Source of the DNA: BRH-c54 sp965284565
GTDB lineage: Bacteria; Bacteroidota; Bacteroidia; Flavobacteriales_E; Vicingaceae
DNA: 64,000 nucleotides
NCBI GenBank assembly: GCA_965284565.1
Contig: OZ260100.1
Location: forward strand, 2,294,001-2,358,000
Direction of reading: 5' to 3'
Shown here: in pieces, positions 8,502 to 17,664 of the stretch
Layout: the number at the start of each line of letters is the position of its first letter
Position numbering within the stretch: the stretch's first letter is position 1
The notes under the pieces: generated by a model
The model's database searches: none
What the model saw: only the letters and a program-made list of their open reading frames with translations
What the model was told of the DNA's origin: nothing
Translations under genes and position numbers: made by a program

Positions 8502-9533
8502 ATGTTCAAAATAATCAGTAATAGTAAATTTTTTAGCATTTATTTTGTTGCAATTTTTTTTGTATTTAGTTTGTTTTCCTGTTCTGAAAACCCATTGGAT
8601 ATTGATGTTTCTCATGTTGAATTGGAGCTAGAAGTAAAAGCATTTGAAAATGATTTGTTTCAAAAAAAAGAAAAAATTACTAACGAAGAAATTGATGCTT
8701 TAGCTCAAAAATACCAACCTTTTTTTGATGACTTTACCAACCAAATTATCAATATTGGCGATGCCAGAAGAGGAGATTTTAATTTTCAGTTAAATGCATT
8801 TAGGACTGATCCTGGAATTAGAGATGTTTATGCTGATGTGCAAAAACAATTTGCAGATTTTTCTCCATATAAAAATGAATTAATGGCTGCTTTTAAACAT
8901 TATAAATTTTATTTTCCTAATGAAAAAGTACCTACAATTATTACTTATGTTTCGGGATTTAATTATGCTATTGCAACAGGAAAAGACTATTTAGGAATTG
9001 GTTTAGATATGTTTTTAGGAGCAGATTATAAGGCATATGCTCAGCTAGGTTTGCCTCAATATAAAAGTGTTTTAATGACTAAAGAATATTTGGTTTCGAG
9101 TGTCCTACTAGGTTGGGTTTCTACAGAATTTGAAATGCCTATTGCTCAGCCAAATTTATTAGAAGAAATGATACATCAAGGAAAATTAATTTATATGCTA
9201 GATGCACTTATTCCCAAGGAAAAAGATGCTAAAAAAATTAATTATTCTCAAGAACAATACGATTGGTGCGAAAACAACAAAAAAGAAATTTGGTTTTATT
9301 TTATGGATAATGAATTGCTTTACACCAAAGAAAATAGCCAAATCATTAAATTTATGGGCGAATCTCCTTTTACACAGGGGTTTCCAGAAGGCTCTCCTGG
9401 TAGAATAGGCCATTATTTAGGCTGGCAAATTGTAAAAGCTTATATGAAAAAAAATCCGGAAGTAACCATTCCTGAATTGATGCAAGAAGAGGATTTTCAA
9501 AAAATACTTACAAAATCAAAATACAAACCTTAA
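8502..9533 (+). CDS. gldB: Gliding motility lipoprotein GldB
   Basis: GldB is a lipoprotein required for gliding and type 9 secretion in Flavobacterium. The protein has 343 residues and a lipobox LFSC with the lipidated Cys at residue 27. It then follows the GldB pattern VELELEVKAFENDLF...GDARRGDFNFQLNAFRTDPGIRDVY. The aspartate- and glutamate-rich fold resembles a zincin-like core, but no HExxH motif is present. gldC follows 14 bases downstream, which supports the assignment. The identification rests on sequence pattern and neighbour. Confidence 0.9.
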   Translation: MFKIISNSKFFSIYFVAIFFVFSLFSCSENPLDIDVSHVELELEVKAFENDLFQKKEKITNEEIDALAQKYQPFFDDFTNQIINIGDARRGDFNFQLNAFRTDPGIRDVYADVQKQFADFSPYKNELMAAFKHYKFYFPNEKVPTIITYVSGFNYAIATGKDYLGIGLDMFLGADYKAYAQLGLPQYKSVLMTKEYLVSSVLLGWVSTEFEMPIAQPNLLEEMIHQGKLIYMLDALIPKEKDAKKINYSQEQYDWCENNKKEIWFYFMDNELLYTKENSQIIKFMGESPFTQGFPEGSPGRIGHYLGWQIVKAYMKKNPEVTIPELMQEEDFQKILTKSKYKP

Positions 9534-9547
9534 TATAAACACTATAT

Positions 9548-9877
9548 ATGAAACAATCTGAAATAAATATTAAAGTAAGTTTAGATGAAAACCATATTCC
9601 TGAAAAGATTGAATGGAGTTCTTCAGACGAAATGCAAGAAGCAAACAGTTCTTGTAAAGCATTTATGATGAGTCTTTGGGATGCCAAGGAAAACAATACT
9701 TTGCGTATAGATTTATGGACTAAAGAAATGATGGTGGATGAAATGAAACACTTCTTTTTTCAAAGTATGATTACCATGAGCGACACTTACGAAAGAGCAA
9801 CAAGCGATACTGATACGGCTGAAGAAATTAGAGAATTTGCTAAAAAAATGGGCGAAAAAATATTGGCTCAAAAATAA
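9548..9877 (+). CDS. gldC: Gliding motility protein GldC
   Basis: This is a small soluble protein of 109 residues. The sequence VSLDENHIPEKIEWSSSD...KAFMMSLWDAKENNTLRIDLWTKEMMVDEMKHFFFQS is characteristic of GldC, which is encoded next to gldB and improves gliding in Flavobacterium. It starts 14 bases after gldB and is followed by hemN after 5 bases, so gldB-gldC-hemN-nadA probably form one transcription unit. Confidence 0.92.
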   Translation: MKQSEINIKVSLDENHIPEKIEWSSSDEMQEANSSCKAFMMSLWDAKENNTLRIDLWTKEMMVDEMKHFFFQSMITMSDTYERATSDTDTAEEIREFAKKMGEKILAQK

Positions 9878-9882
9878 ACTTT

Positions 9883-11250
9883 ATGATTAACAAGAATTTA
9901 ATACAGAAATACAATATTGCAGGGCCTCGATATACGAGTTACCCTACAGTTCCTTTTTGGAATGAAGAAGGTATTGCTTATGAAGACTGGATAAGTACCA
10001 TGCAATTGGCTTTTAATGAATCAAACCAAACAGAAGGCATAAGTTTATACATTCATTTACCATTTTGTGAACGATTATGTACTTTTTGCGGTTGCCACAA
10101 AAGAATAACCAAACAACACAGTGTTGAAGAACCTTATATCGATACTGTTTTAAAAGAATGGAAATTATATTGTGATGTTTTGTCTGAAAAACCACGTATA
10201 AAAGAAATACATTTAGGAGGAGGAACACCAACATTTTTTAGTCCTGAAAACTTGGCTAAATTGATAAATGGAATTTTAGAACGGGCAGAAAAATGCGAAG
10301 AATATGAATTTAGTTTTGAAGGACATCCTAACAATACTACTCAAGAACATTTGGAAAAACTGTATGAATTAGGCTTTAAACGCTGCAGTTTCGGAGTGCA
10401 AGATTATGATGAGAAAGTGCAGAAAACTATCAACAGAATTCAGCCCTACGAAAAAGTTGAAGCAGCAACACTAAATGCACGTAAACTTGGTTATACTTCT
10501 GTTAGTCATGATTTGGTTTTTGGGTTGCCACATCAAACCAAAGAAAGTATTATTGACACCATTAATAAAACAAAAATATTAAAGCCAGATAGAATTGCTT
10601 TTTATAGTTATGCTCACGTACCATGGATTAAAGGGGTTGGACAAAGAGGTTATGATGAAAATGATTTACCTACAGCCGAAGAAAAAAGGGTGCTGTATGA
10701 AACAGGAAAGCAAATGTTGGCAGATTTAGGTTACGTGGAAATAGGTATGGATCATTTTGCTTTACCATCAGATAGTATGCATAAAGCAATGGAAAATAAA
10801 ACCTTACACCGAAATTTCATGGGTTATACAGCCTCTAAAACAAAACTGATGATAGGGTTGGGAATGAGTTCTATCAGTGATTCTTGGTATAGTTTTGCTC
10901 AAAATTTAAAAACAGTTGAGGAATATCAAGACACGGTAAACAAAGGTATTATCCCTATTTTTAGAGGACATTTATTGTCTAAAGAAGATTTGATTATAAG
11001 AAAACATATTTTAAATATTATGTGTCATTTTGAAACCTCTTGGGAAGATGCGTCAATGCAATTTCCAGAGTTGGATGCTTGTATTGAAAGATTAAAAGAA
11101 ATGGAGAGTGATGGCTTGGTAGTTTTTACCGAAAACGGATTGCAACTGCCCGAAAAAGCTCGACCATTTGTTAGGAATGTGTGTATGGCCTTCGATTTAC
11201 ATTTAATTAGAAAGCAGCCAACAACAAGAATTTTCTCTATGACTATTTAA
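9883..11250 (+). CDS. hemN: Oxygen-independent coproporphyrinogen III oxidase
   Basis: This radical-SAM enzyme decarboxylates coproporphyrinogen III to protoporphyrinogen IX without oxygen. The [4Fe-4S]/SAM cluster motif CERLCTFC (Cys62, Cys66, Cys69) and the following GC lie near the N-terminus. GGGTPTFFS is the SAM-binding glycine motif, and the opening YNIAGPRYTSYPTVP is typical of true HemN and not of HemW. The length of 455 residues is normal for the family. It lies between gldC and nadA with short gaps. Confidence 0.95.
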   Translation: MINKNLIQKYNIAGPRYTSYPTVPFWNEEGIAYEDWISTMQLAFNESNQTEGISLYIHLPFCERLCTFCGCHKRITKQHSVEEPYIDTVLKEWKLYCDVLSEKPRIKEIHLGGGTPTFFSPENLAKLINGILERAEKCEEYEFSFEGHPNNTTQEHLEKLYELGFKRCSFGVQDYDEKVQKTINRIQPYEKVEAATLNARKLGYTSVSHDLVFGLPHQTKESIIDTINKTKILKPDRIAFYSYAHVPWIKGVGQRGYDENDLPTAEEKRVLYETGKQMLADLGYVEIGMDHFALPSDSMHKAMENKTLHRNFMGYTASKTKLMIGLGMSSISDSWYSFAQNLKTVEEYQDTVNKGIIPIFRGHLLSKEDLIIRKHILNIMCHFETSWEDASMQFPELDACIERLKEMESDGLVVFTENGLQLPEKARPFVRNVCMAFDLHLIRKQPTTRIFSMTI

Positions 11251-11260
11251 TAAATTTATT

Positions 11261-12244
11261 ATGGATATTATTGAACAAGTAAAAGAACAAGGCTTTGTTA
11301 CAGCTGAGTTAGAGAAAGAGAAAAATTTAGTTGAAGAAATTGCTCGATTAAAAAAAGAAAAAAATGCAGTTATTTTAGCTCATTATTACCAACAAGAAGA
11401 AATTCAAGATATTGCCGATTATATTGGTGATAGTTTAGGCTTAGCACAAGAAGCAGCTAAAACCGATGCCGATGTAATACTTTTTGCAGGTGTGCATTTT
11501 ATGGGCGAAACTGCAAAAATTTTAAATCCTAGCAAAAAAGTAATTATTCCCGATTTAAATGCAGGTTGCTCTTTGGCAGATGCTGCACCAACAGATAAGT
11601 TTGAAGCCTTTTTAAAACAATATCCCGACCATACAGTAGTCAGTTATATCAATTGCTCGGCAGAAATAAAAGCACTGAGCGATATTATTTGTACCTCCTC
11701 TAATGCTGTTAAAATTGTAGATAGCTTACCAAAAGAGGCTAAAATAATTTTTGCTCCAGATATTAATTTAGGGAAATATGTTCAGAAGAAAACTGGGCGT
11801 GAAATGGTGTTGTGGGATGGGGCTTGTGAAGTACATGTTGAAATATCGGCTGATAAATTGAAACTATTGCAAGGAAAGTACCCTAGTGCCAAATTAATTG
11901 CTCATCCCGAATGTCAGGAAGTAGTATTGAACGATGCAGACTTTGTTGGTTCTACAACAGCCTTATTAAAATTTGTTGAAGAAGATGATGCAACAGAATT
12001 TATTGTAGCTACAGAAGTTGGCATTATTCATAAAATGAAACAAGCAGTGCCACATAAAAAATTAATACCTGCTCCGGCAGTAACTAATAATACCTGTGCT
12101 TGTAGCGAGTGTCCTTACATGAAGTTAAATACATTAGAAAAAATTCATGCCAGTTTGGTTCATCTGCAACCCGAAATTTTTGTGCCCGAAGAAACCAGAC
12201 TAAAAGCCCTAAAATCGGTAAATAGAATGTTGGAGTTGAGTTAG
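11261..12244 (+). CDS. nadA: Quinolinate synthase A
   Basis: NadA condenses iminoaspartate with dihydroxyacetone phosphate to quinolinate, using a [4Fe-4S] cluster. The 327-residue protein shows the family blocks AVILAHYYQQEEIQDIADY, SYINCSAEIKA, HPECQEV and NNTCACSECPYMKLNTLEKI. The cluster ligands are expected among the Cys residues of the INCSAE block, HPEC and the C-terminal block. nadB and nadC are not in the window. It is the last gene before the cassette region. Confidence 0.95.
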   Translation: MDIIEQVKEQGFVTAELEKEKNLVEEIARLKKEKNAVILAHYYQQEEIQDIADYIGDSLGLAQEAAKTDADVILFAGVHFMGETAKILNPSKKVIIPDLNAGCSLADAAPTDKFEAFLKQYPDHTVVSYINCSAEIKALSDIICTSSNAVKIVDSLPKEAKIIFAPDINLGKYVQKKTGREMVLWDGACEVHVEISADKLKLLQGKYPSAKLIAHPECQEVVLNDADFVGSTTALLKFVEEDDATEFIVATEVGIIHKMKQAVPHKKLIPAPAVTNNTCACSECPYMKLNTLEKIHASLVHLQPEIFVPEETRLKALKSVNRMLELS

Positions 12245-12297
12245 AGTTTTTTTTATTTTAATCATGGAATAGAGAAGGAACGAGCTTCTTATTTTAT

Positions 12298-12372
12298 TAG
12301 GATGTCATCTTGAGCAAAATTTTTCATTCTGCGAAAGCGGGATAGAAAAATGAAGTCGAAAGATCTTTTGAT
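12298..12372. repeat. Degenerate intergenic repeat of the gtcatc-aagtcgaaagatct type
   Basis: The text gtcatcttgagcaaaatttt... gaagtcgaaagatctttt resembles a non-coding repeat often seen between Bacteroidota genes. It separates nadA from the distal end of cassette 7. Confidence 0.4.
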
Positions 12373-12391
12373 TTAGGAACATAAAATTAAA

Positions 12392-12471
12392 CTGTGAACG
12401 AACATATTACAAATGTGTTTGAGAAGGGTACCCCACTACAAAGCCATGATTTTATACAGTGTGTTAGCATT
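12392..12471 (-). repeat. attC-like palindrome of cassette 7 (distal end of array 1)
   Basis: Read on the minus strand, it begins with taatgctaac, which pairs with the first bases of the same cassette (gttaacatta at about 13,052) with one mismatch in ten. It continues acactgtataaaatcatggc, and ends atatgttcg^tt at 12,399. It has the same boxes as the other sites but weaker internal pairing. It is the last site before non-array DNA. Confidence 0.7.
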
Positions 12472-12476
12472 ATCTT

Positions 12477-13034
12477 TTACATTCGAAACCAACTTTTAAC
12501 TTTTTCAATTATAGATGGGGAATCTTGTTTTTGCTCATTCCAAGCGATATATTCAATAGATGCCAACTCGATCCAACTACTTGAAGCCATAGAGAATTGG
12601 CTTTTGAGATTTTTAGAACCATGATTAAGTGAAAAATCTATGAGTCTTGAACTTCTCATTTTACAATTTTCTAAATCACCTTTCTTCTTATTGTAAAAGG
12701 TATCAATGTTTTTAAAATGTTCAGTTAGAGTATCAATAAGGAACTGGATAGTTTTAAGAGATCCCCATAGATTATCATTAATTTTCTTACTGTAAGGTGA
12801 ATCTGGAAAGAAGCTTTTTATGATGTCGTTAATTGAATATTGGTATCCATCCTTTAAGTTAACCATGGATAATTCAATTGCTCCATGTTCACAAATAAAG
12901 ATTAAGTCCCAATTAACATTGGTGTATCTTAAATAATGATCATCTTTTTTTTCAGATAATGAAAAGCCATTAGCCCTTGAAAATTCAAGTATTGAGGATG
13001 TTACTTGTTCTGGAAATTCTTTATAGCTGAACAT
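12477..13034 (-). CDS. Hypothetical protein, cassette 7
   Basis: This 185-residue soluble protein is not recognised. It opens MFSYKEFPEQVTSSILEFSR and contains a central mixed alpha/beta region and a C-terminal segment rich in Ser, Lys and Trp. The shape resembles small immunity-like or DUF proteins, but no family was identified. The start codon is 16 bases inside the cassette, and the stop lies 6 bases before the attC-like site, the compact packing expected of a gene cassette. Confidence 0.6.
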   Translation of the reverse strand: MFSYKEFPEQVTSSILEFSRANGFSLSEKKDDHYLRYTNVNWDLIFICEHGAIELSMVNLKDGYQYSINDIIKSFFPDSPYSKKINDNLWGSLKTIQFLIDTLTEHFKNIDTFYNKKKGDLENCKMRSSRLIDFSLNHGSKNLKSQFSMASSSWIELASIEYIAWNEQKQDSPSIIEKVKSWFRM

Positions 13035-13043
13035 TTGAATATT

Positions 13044-13115
13044 AATGTTAACGTTTAGTATAACAAGCGTAGCATCCCGCAGGGGTGCTATGATTTGTTA
13101 TACAGTGTTAGCTGC
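13044..13115 (-). repeat. attC-like palindrome of cassette 6
   Basis: The minus strand reads gcagctaacactgtataaca, a hairpin tip catagcacccctgcgggatg, and then tatactaaacg^ttaac. The first nine bases (gcagctaac) are the exact reverse complement of the first nine at the start of cassette 6 (gttagctgc, 14,183-14,191). The arms aca-ctgtataacaa and ttgttatac-taaac pair imperfectly, with unpaired bases on one side, like attC sites. Confidence 0.85.
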
Positions 13116-13120
13116 TGCCT

Positions 13121-14164
13121 TTATTCATTTTTCAATTGTGTTAGGTCTGTCAATTTCTCTCCGTCATATTTCCATAGATTGCCTTTTCTACCGCCAAACC
13201 AAATATTTCCTTTTTTGTCTTCTATGATTGTTCTTATTGAAATTCCTGATAACTCTTCAAACGGTGTGAATTCTCCATTTTCATAATAGCAAATAGCTGC
13301 TCTATCGCTACCAAGCCAAATTTTTCCGTTAGAGCTTTGCAAAATAACAGCAATATTGTTGCTGCATAATCCATTTTCTTCGTTGAAGTTTGTAAAAGTG
13401 TTTCCGTCAAATTTGTCCAATCCACCATTTCGATTTCCGTTTGTCCCTACCCAAATATTACCTTTTATGTCTTGATAGAGGTAGCGAACCATATTATCAC
13501 TTAATCCATTATTATTTTTGAAATCCTTAAATGTTTCTCCATCAAAACGAGTTATTCCGCCATTACTCATTGAAGCAAACCAAATATTACCGTTCTTGTC
13601 CTCTATGATACTTTGTATGACGTTGTGATGAAGACTGTCTTCATATTTTCTGCCTTTGTCAGCTAAAATATTATCAAATGTTGTTCCGTCATATTTATAA
13701 GCCCCGCCACCCGAAGTTCCAATCCAAAATGTCCCGTTTTTATCTTGGATAATCGAATTAGCTTGATTAGGGTTTACAGTTGGGTAGATGTTTTTGTACC
13801 ATTCGCTGCTTGTGTCTATATATGGAAGTGAAATTTGAGTAAATGTTTTACCATCATAATTGCACAAACCTTTATTAGTTGCTAACCAAATTATTCCTTT
13901 GTCATCTTCAATAATATCCCATATTTGGTTAGTACAAAGTCTATTTTTTTCATTAAAGTTTGAAAATTTCTCTCCGTCATATTTATAAAGTCCTTCGGTT
14001 GATGTTCCAAACCATAAGTTTCCATTATTATCTATTAGACTACTTGTAACAATGTCAGCATCAGTAAAAACTTTGGGTTCTTTTATTTCAATACTTTTAC
14101 TTTTCTGTCCATTGCAGGAGGAAAATAGAAGTAGAATTAATAATGTAGACAAAGGAAATTTCAT
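13121..14164 (-). CDS. Beta-propeller lipoprotein, cassette 6
   Basis: The ATG at 14,164 gives a 347-residue lipoprotein with signal and lipobox ending LLFSSC (Cys17). An upstream in-frame ATG at 14,215 lies inside the neighbouring attC-like site and is rejected. The rest is at least seven repeats of the form IxDxxGxIWxGTxxGLxxYDGxxF, the two-component-regulator (Reg_prop) propeller blade also found in hybrid sensor kinases. Here there is no kinase part, so it is a surface or periplasmic propeller, perhaps for ligand or partner binding. Confidence 0.8.
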   Translation of the reverse strand: MKFPLSTLLILLLFSSCNGQKSKSIEIKEPKVFTDADIVTSSLIDNNGNLWFGTSTEGLYKYDGEKFSNFNEKNRLCTNQIWDIIEDDKGIIWLATNKGLCNYDGKTFTQISLPYIDTSSEWYKNIYPTVNPNQANSIIQDKNGTFWIGTSGGGAYKYDGTTFDNILADKGRKYEDSLHHNVIQSIIEDKNGNIWFASMSNGGITRFDGETFKDFKNNNGLSDNMVRYLYQDIKGNIWVGTNGNRNGGLDKFDGNTFTNFNEENGLCSNNIAVILQSSNGKIWLGSDRAAICYYENGEFTPFEELSGISIRTIIEDKKGNIWFGGRKGNLWKYDGEKLTDLTQLKNE

Positions 14165-14182
14165 TTTTATGTTCTTTTGGTT

Positions 14183-14254
14183 GCAGCTAACGCTCCATGT
14201 ATGGTGTCGTAGCATCCCGTAGGGTGCTATGCACTATACATATTGTTGGCGGTA
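14183..14254 (-). repeat. attC-like palindrome of cassette 5
   Basis: The minus strand begins taccgccaac, the exact reverse complement of the ten bases at the head of cassette 5 (gttggcggta, 17,513-17,522). It continues aatatgtatagtg, shares the hairpin tip tagcaccctacgggatgcta with the cassette 6 site, and ends catacatggagcg^ttagc. Arms atgtatagtg and cactatgtat-like pair over about 10 bases. Confidence 0.88.
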
Positions 14255-14257
14255 GTT

Positions 14258-16609
14258 TTAAAATCTAACAGTTAATCCACCACCTACTCCGAATCTACTA
14301 TCATAATTACCTGTAAGGGAGAAATTCTTGCCAATTATATAATCGAGTCCAGCGCTCCAAACTTGCTCTGCTGCATAATTTTTTCCAACATTAAGTTCAT
14401 TGACTACTCCAAAATCAGATCTATATTCATAGCGACCAAAAATGGAAACTCTTCTGAATATTAAATATTCAGCAGTAAATCTGACTTGAGGTCTTAGTTG
14501 GTTATCTACACTTAAATCTGCGTTTATAAAATAGGGGAGTAAATAGCGAATTCCTACCTGTGCAACTGTGCTAAATTGGCCTAAATCATTAGGTATTTCG
14601 TTTTCAATATTGACTCCTCCATATACTCTAAAGTAGTCACTTAAATATCTTTCGTAAGAAAAATCAGATTCAAAATTTTTATTCCAGCCCATTTCTGCAC
14701 CAAAATTAAATTGATTACGCACATTAGAGGACGTCAACTCTACAGTTGCCATGTGGCTTGCCCCGTAAGCAATGCCCCACGTATAATATTTGTTGGTCTC
14801 TTTTATTAAGGTAGATAAAGGATACCTGTTTAACTTAGGGTCTCTGGGTGTACCATAGCTGAATACCCTAGCCATTCCACCTTTAATATGATAAAGAACA
14901 TGGCAATGAAAAAACCAATCTCCATATTCATTTGCATCAAACTCAATAGTGATATTTTGCATAGGAGCTACATTCACGGTGTGTTTTAAGGGAGAATATT
15001 CACCATTCTTATTGACTATTCTGAAAAAATGACCATGTAAATGCATAGGGTGATTCATCATGGTAAGGTTTCTCATAGTAATTCTTACTACCTCTCCTTT
15101 TTTTATCTCAATTTTATCGGCTTCATCTAAGACTTTTCCGTTCATGCTCCAGATATATCTCCACATATTTCCATTCAAGACCAATTCTACCTCTCTAATT
15201 GGCTGATTTTTTGGTAAGGTGGTTATCTCTGTTGACCTTAAGAAATCATATCCCTGATCAGCTCCCATACCTACTCCATCTAATACAGATTCCTTATCTG
15301 TCGGATTCATATTCATTTTTTGATTGGCTTGCTGACTTTTCATTATAGTATCATGCTTCATTTCTTTGTTTGGCATGTTCATGGACGGCATAGAATCTTT
15401 TTTTTGCTTGTCCATTTCCATAGGTATTTCTTCCATATTCATACCTTCCATGCTATCTTTACCCATGGATGACATATCTCCTTTCATTTGCATGCCGTAC
15501 TTTTTCATTTTTTCTATGCCATCATTTTTAGATGGATTAAATATCATAGCAGGAGCGCCCATTTTCATGTCCATTTTGGCCATTTCCTTCATAATACCAA
15601 CATAATCAGGTTTTGGTACTTCAGTGGCTGGCAATACTTCTCCAGAGCCTAAATAGGCAGAGGTTTGCCCTGCACCATCCATTGAAGAAGCTCTTATTTC
15701 CAGTTTGCCGCTTTCAGGAATGGTGATTAAAAAGTCATAAGTTTCTGCAATGGCAAAGAGGAGTTTATCTTTACGTACAGGCACTACATCAACTCCATCG
15801 GCTGAAATAATTGTTGGGCTACCACCACCAAAGGTTAACCAATAATATGTAGAAGCAGAAGCGTTTATCATTCGCACACGCACTTTTTCGCCAGGTTTAA
15901 ATTCCGGATATTGTTTTGCTTTTTCTCCGTTGGTTAAAAATGCACTATAATAAACATCCGCAATGTCTGCCCCAGGCATTCTTTGTCTCCAAAATTTTAA
16001 TTGTGCTCCAAGTCCACCTTGAGCAATAACTTTTGCTAAAGGAGTTACAGTATTCCGCTTAATAGAATACCATTCGTTTTTTCTTTTAAGATTTTTTAAC
16101 ACATGCATAGGATCTTCATCTGTCCAGTCAGAAAAAACCAAAACTAAATCCTTATCATAGTCAACCGTTTTTTCTTTTGGTTCGATAACAATTGAACCAT
16201 AAACCCCTAATTGTTCTTGCAAGCCTGTATGCGAGTGATACCAGTATGTTCCGCTGTGAACCAATGGAAATTCATATTTCTGTGTTTCTCCGGGTTCAAT
16301 GGGTGGCGTGGTTAAATAAGGTACGCCATCATAAAAGTTGGGAAGAATAAGCCCATGCCAGTGAACTGAAGTTTCAACGTCAAGGTCATTCTTGACATAA
16401 ATTACTGCATAATCGCCCTTTTTAAAACGTAATGTAGGTCCAGGGATTTGTCCATCAATAGCTAAAGCCGTTCGGTCTTTACCTGTAATATTCATTGACA
16501 TTTCACTAATGCTTATGCTATATTCAGTGGTGTCTGTTTGAGCGTGAGAGCGGATAGATAATAGCAAGAATATAATTGTAGTTATTATCGTGAATTCTAA
16601 ATTTTTCAT
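14258..16609 (-). CDS. Multicopper oxidase fused to CopB-like outer-membrane barrel, cassette 5
   Basis: This is a 783-residue exported copper-resistance protein. After a signal peptide (to about residue 23) come cupredoxin domains with Cu ligands HWHG at 83-86 and WYHSH at 123-127. A Met-rich linker (about 340-440, many MxM and HxM groups) follows, then HPMHLHGHFF at about 521 and HCHVLYHIKGGM at about 567. The last ~185 residues are beta-strand repeats ending TVRF, like the CopB barrel. CopA and CopB are usually separate genes, so this is a fusion. It probably oxidises Cu(I). Confidence 0.88.
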   Translation of the reverse strand: MKNLEFTIITTIIFLLLSIRSHAQTDTTEYSISISEMSMNITGKDRTALAIDGQIPGPTLRFKKGDYAVIYVKNDLDVETSVHWHGLILPNFYDGVPYLTTPPIEPGETQKYEFPLVHSGTYWYHSHTGLQEQLGVYGSIVIEPKEKTVDYDKDLVLVFSDWTDEDPMHVLKNLKRKNEWYSIKRNTVTPLAKVIAQGGLGAQLKFWRQRMPGADIADVYYSAFLTNGEKAKQYPEFKPGEKVRVRMINASASTYYWLTFGGGSPTIISADGVDVVPVRKDKLLFAIAETYDFLITIPESGKLEIRASSMDGAGQTSAYLGSGEVLPATEVPKPDYVGIMKEMAKMDMKMGAPAMIFNPSKNDGIEKMKKYGMQMKGDMSSMGKDSMEGMNMEEIPMEMDKQKKDSMPSMNMPNKEMKHDTIMKSQQANQKMNMNPTDKESVLDGVGMGADQGYDFLRSTEITTLPKNQPIREVELVLNGNMWRYIWSMNGKVLDEADKIEIKKGEVVRITMRNLTMMNHPMHLHGHFFRIVNKNGEYSPLKHTVNVAPMQNITIEFDANEYGDWFFHCHVLYHIKGGMARVFSYGTPRDPKLNRYPLSTLIKETNKYYTWGIAYGASHMATVELTSSNVRNQFNFGAEMGWNKNFESDFSYERYLSDYFRVYGGVNIENEIPNDLGQFSTVAQVGIRYLLPYFINADLSVDNQLRPQVRFTAEYLIFRRVSIFGRYEYRSDFGVVNELNVGKNYAAEQVWSAGLDYIIGKNFSLTGNYDSRFGVGGGLTVRF

Positions 16610-16650
16610 AATTTATTTTTTTTCCTTTTCGGGTAATTTTCTGGACTCAT

Positions 16651-17466
16651 TTATGAGTTTGAATGTTTAGTTTTTTTTCGCATTTCTAAATAATTTACAG
16701 TTTCTTTTACAGAAAGTTCACGAGTTGAATTACCCATTCTTAAATAGAATATTGTTTTGTTACCTTCATTTAAATAAGCAGGATTCGAGGATGGATTAAT
16801 ATAAACAATACATATAATTTTATTCTCAATGAAATTAAATTTTAATGTGCAAAATTGACAAAATTCAGAGCCAATTTTATTTGTAATTAAGTCAAATACT
16901 AGGCGTTCAAAACCATCTTCATTTTTATGTTTTAAAGTATGAAAGTCTTTATCCAAACCTAATATTCCCCCATTATCATCTACTCCTATTATTAGTTTTC
17001 CTCCATCATTAGAATTTAAAAATCCAACAATGGTTTTAATTATAACGCTTTCTAATTTTCGATTCGTTGTTTTATTTTGAAAATCATATCGAATCGAAGA
17101 CTTAAATTCAACAAAATGATTTTCACCTTCATTTATTAAACCCTTAATATCTTTGACTAAAAGATTGTCTAATACATTTATTTTTCGTTTTTGCTTTAAA
17201 ATATTCAACCAAAAATAACCGAATAACAATCCAATCATAGCACCTGAAAATATAAATGGATAGGCCATAGGCAACATCTCAAAAGTAAATGCACTCTTAA
17301 TTAACACTACTATTTTATTGCCCATTTCAATAGAGCTATAATTTTGATTTTTTGACGCATATACTGTCATGCTAAGTGGATGTAATAAAAAATAAAACAC
17401 CATTACACCTACCAAACTAAACAGGGATAAAATTTTCGGTTTTTGGGCTGTTGAAATGTGCTTCAT
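16651..17466 (-). CDS. Membrane-anchored AlbA_2 (schlafen-type) domain protein, cassette 5
   Basis: The protein has 271 residues. Two membrane helices (about 12-32 and 58-80) precede an AlbA_2 domain at about 110-265. Its signature is GENHFVEFKSS, then SVIIKTIVGFLNSNDGGKLIIGVDD and GILGLDKDF. AlbA_2 domains bind nucleic acid and occur in regulators and defence-related proteins, and the membrane anchor is a known variation. It is the first gene of the two-gene cassette 5, 41 bases upstream of the copper oxidase. A functional link between the two is not evident. Confidence 0.78.
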   Translation of the reverse strand: MKHISTAQKPKILSLFSLVGVMVFYFLLHPLSMTVYASKNQNYSSIEMGNKIVVLIKSAFTFEMLPMAYPFIFSGAMIGLLFGYFWLNILKQKRKINVLDNLLVKDIKGLINEGENHFVEFKSSIRYDFQNKTTNRKLESVIIKTIVGFLNSNDGGKLIIGVDDNGGILGLDKDFHTLKHKNEDGFERLVFDLITNKIGSEFCQFCTLKFNFIENKIICIVYINPSSNPAYLNEGNKTIFYLRMGNSTRELSVKETVNYLEMRKKTKHSNS

Positions 17467-17512
17467 TTAATTTTACTTTGATATTTTGGACTTTATCGGG
17501 TTTTGTTTTAAT

Positions 17513-17649
17513 TACCGCCAACGATTAGGCTATGATTTCGTTGTGGAAAATGTCGAAGACTTTTCCGCTTAGGAAATCAAGCCGAGTAAATGTACAAAAC
17601 TTTGGTTTTAGCACAAAGTAACAATGAATTATAGCCATTGTTGGGGTTA
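17513..17649 (-). repeat. attC-like palindrome of cassette 4
   Basis: The minus strand begins taaccccaac, the exact reverse complement of gttggggtta at the head of cassette 4. It continues aatggctataattcattgtt and ends gaaatcatagcctaatcg^ttggcg. The outer arms ggctata / tatagcc-like pair. The site has an exact second copy at 48,709-48,845. Confidence 0.9.
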
Positions 17650-17664
17650 GTTTTTGTTCTATTT

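Noticed and set aside
12394..12624. Plus-strand 76-residue frame
   Set aside because: It crosses the attC-like site and the end of the minus-strand cassette gene and starts at a GTG. It is a shadow frame.
13045..13286. Two plus-strand frames of about 60 residues
   Set aside because: They run through the attC-like palindrome into the antisense of the propeller gene. Neither has domain or signal support.
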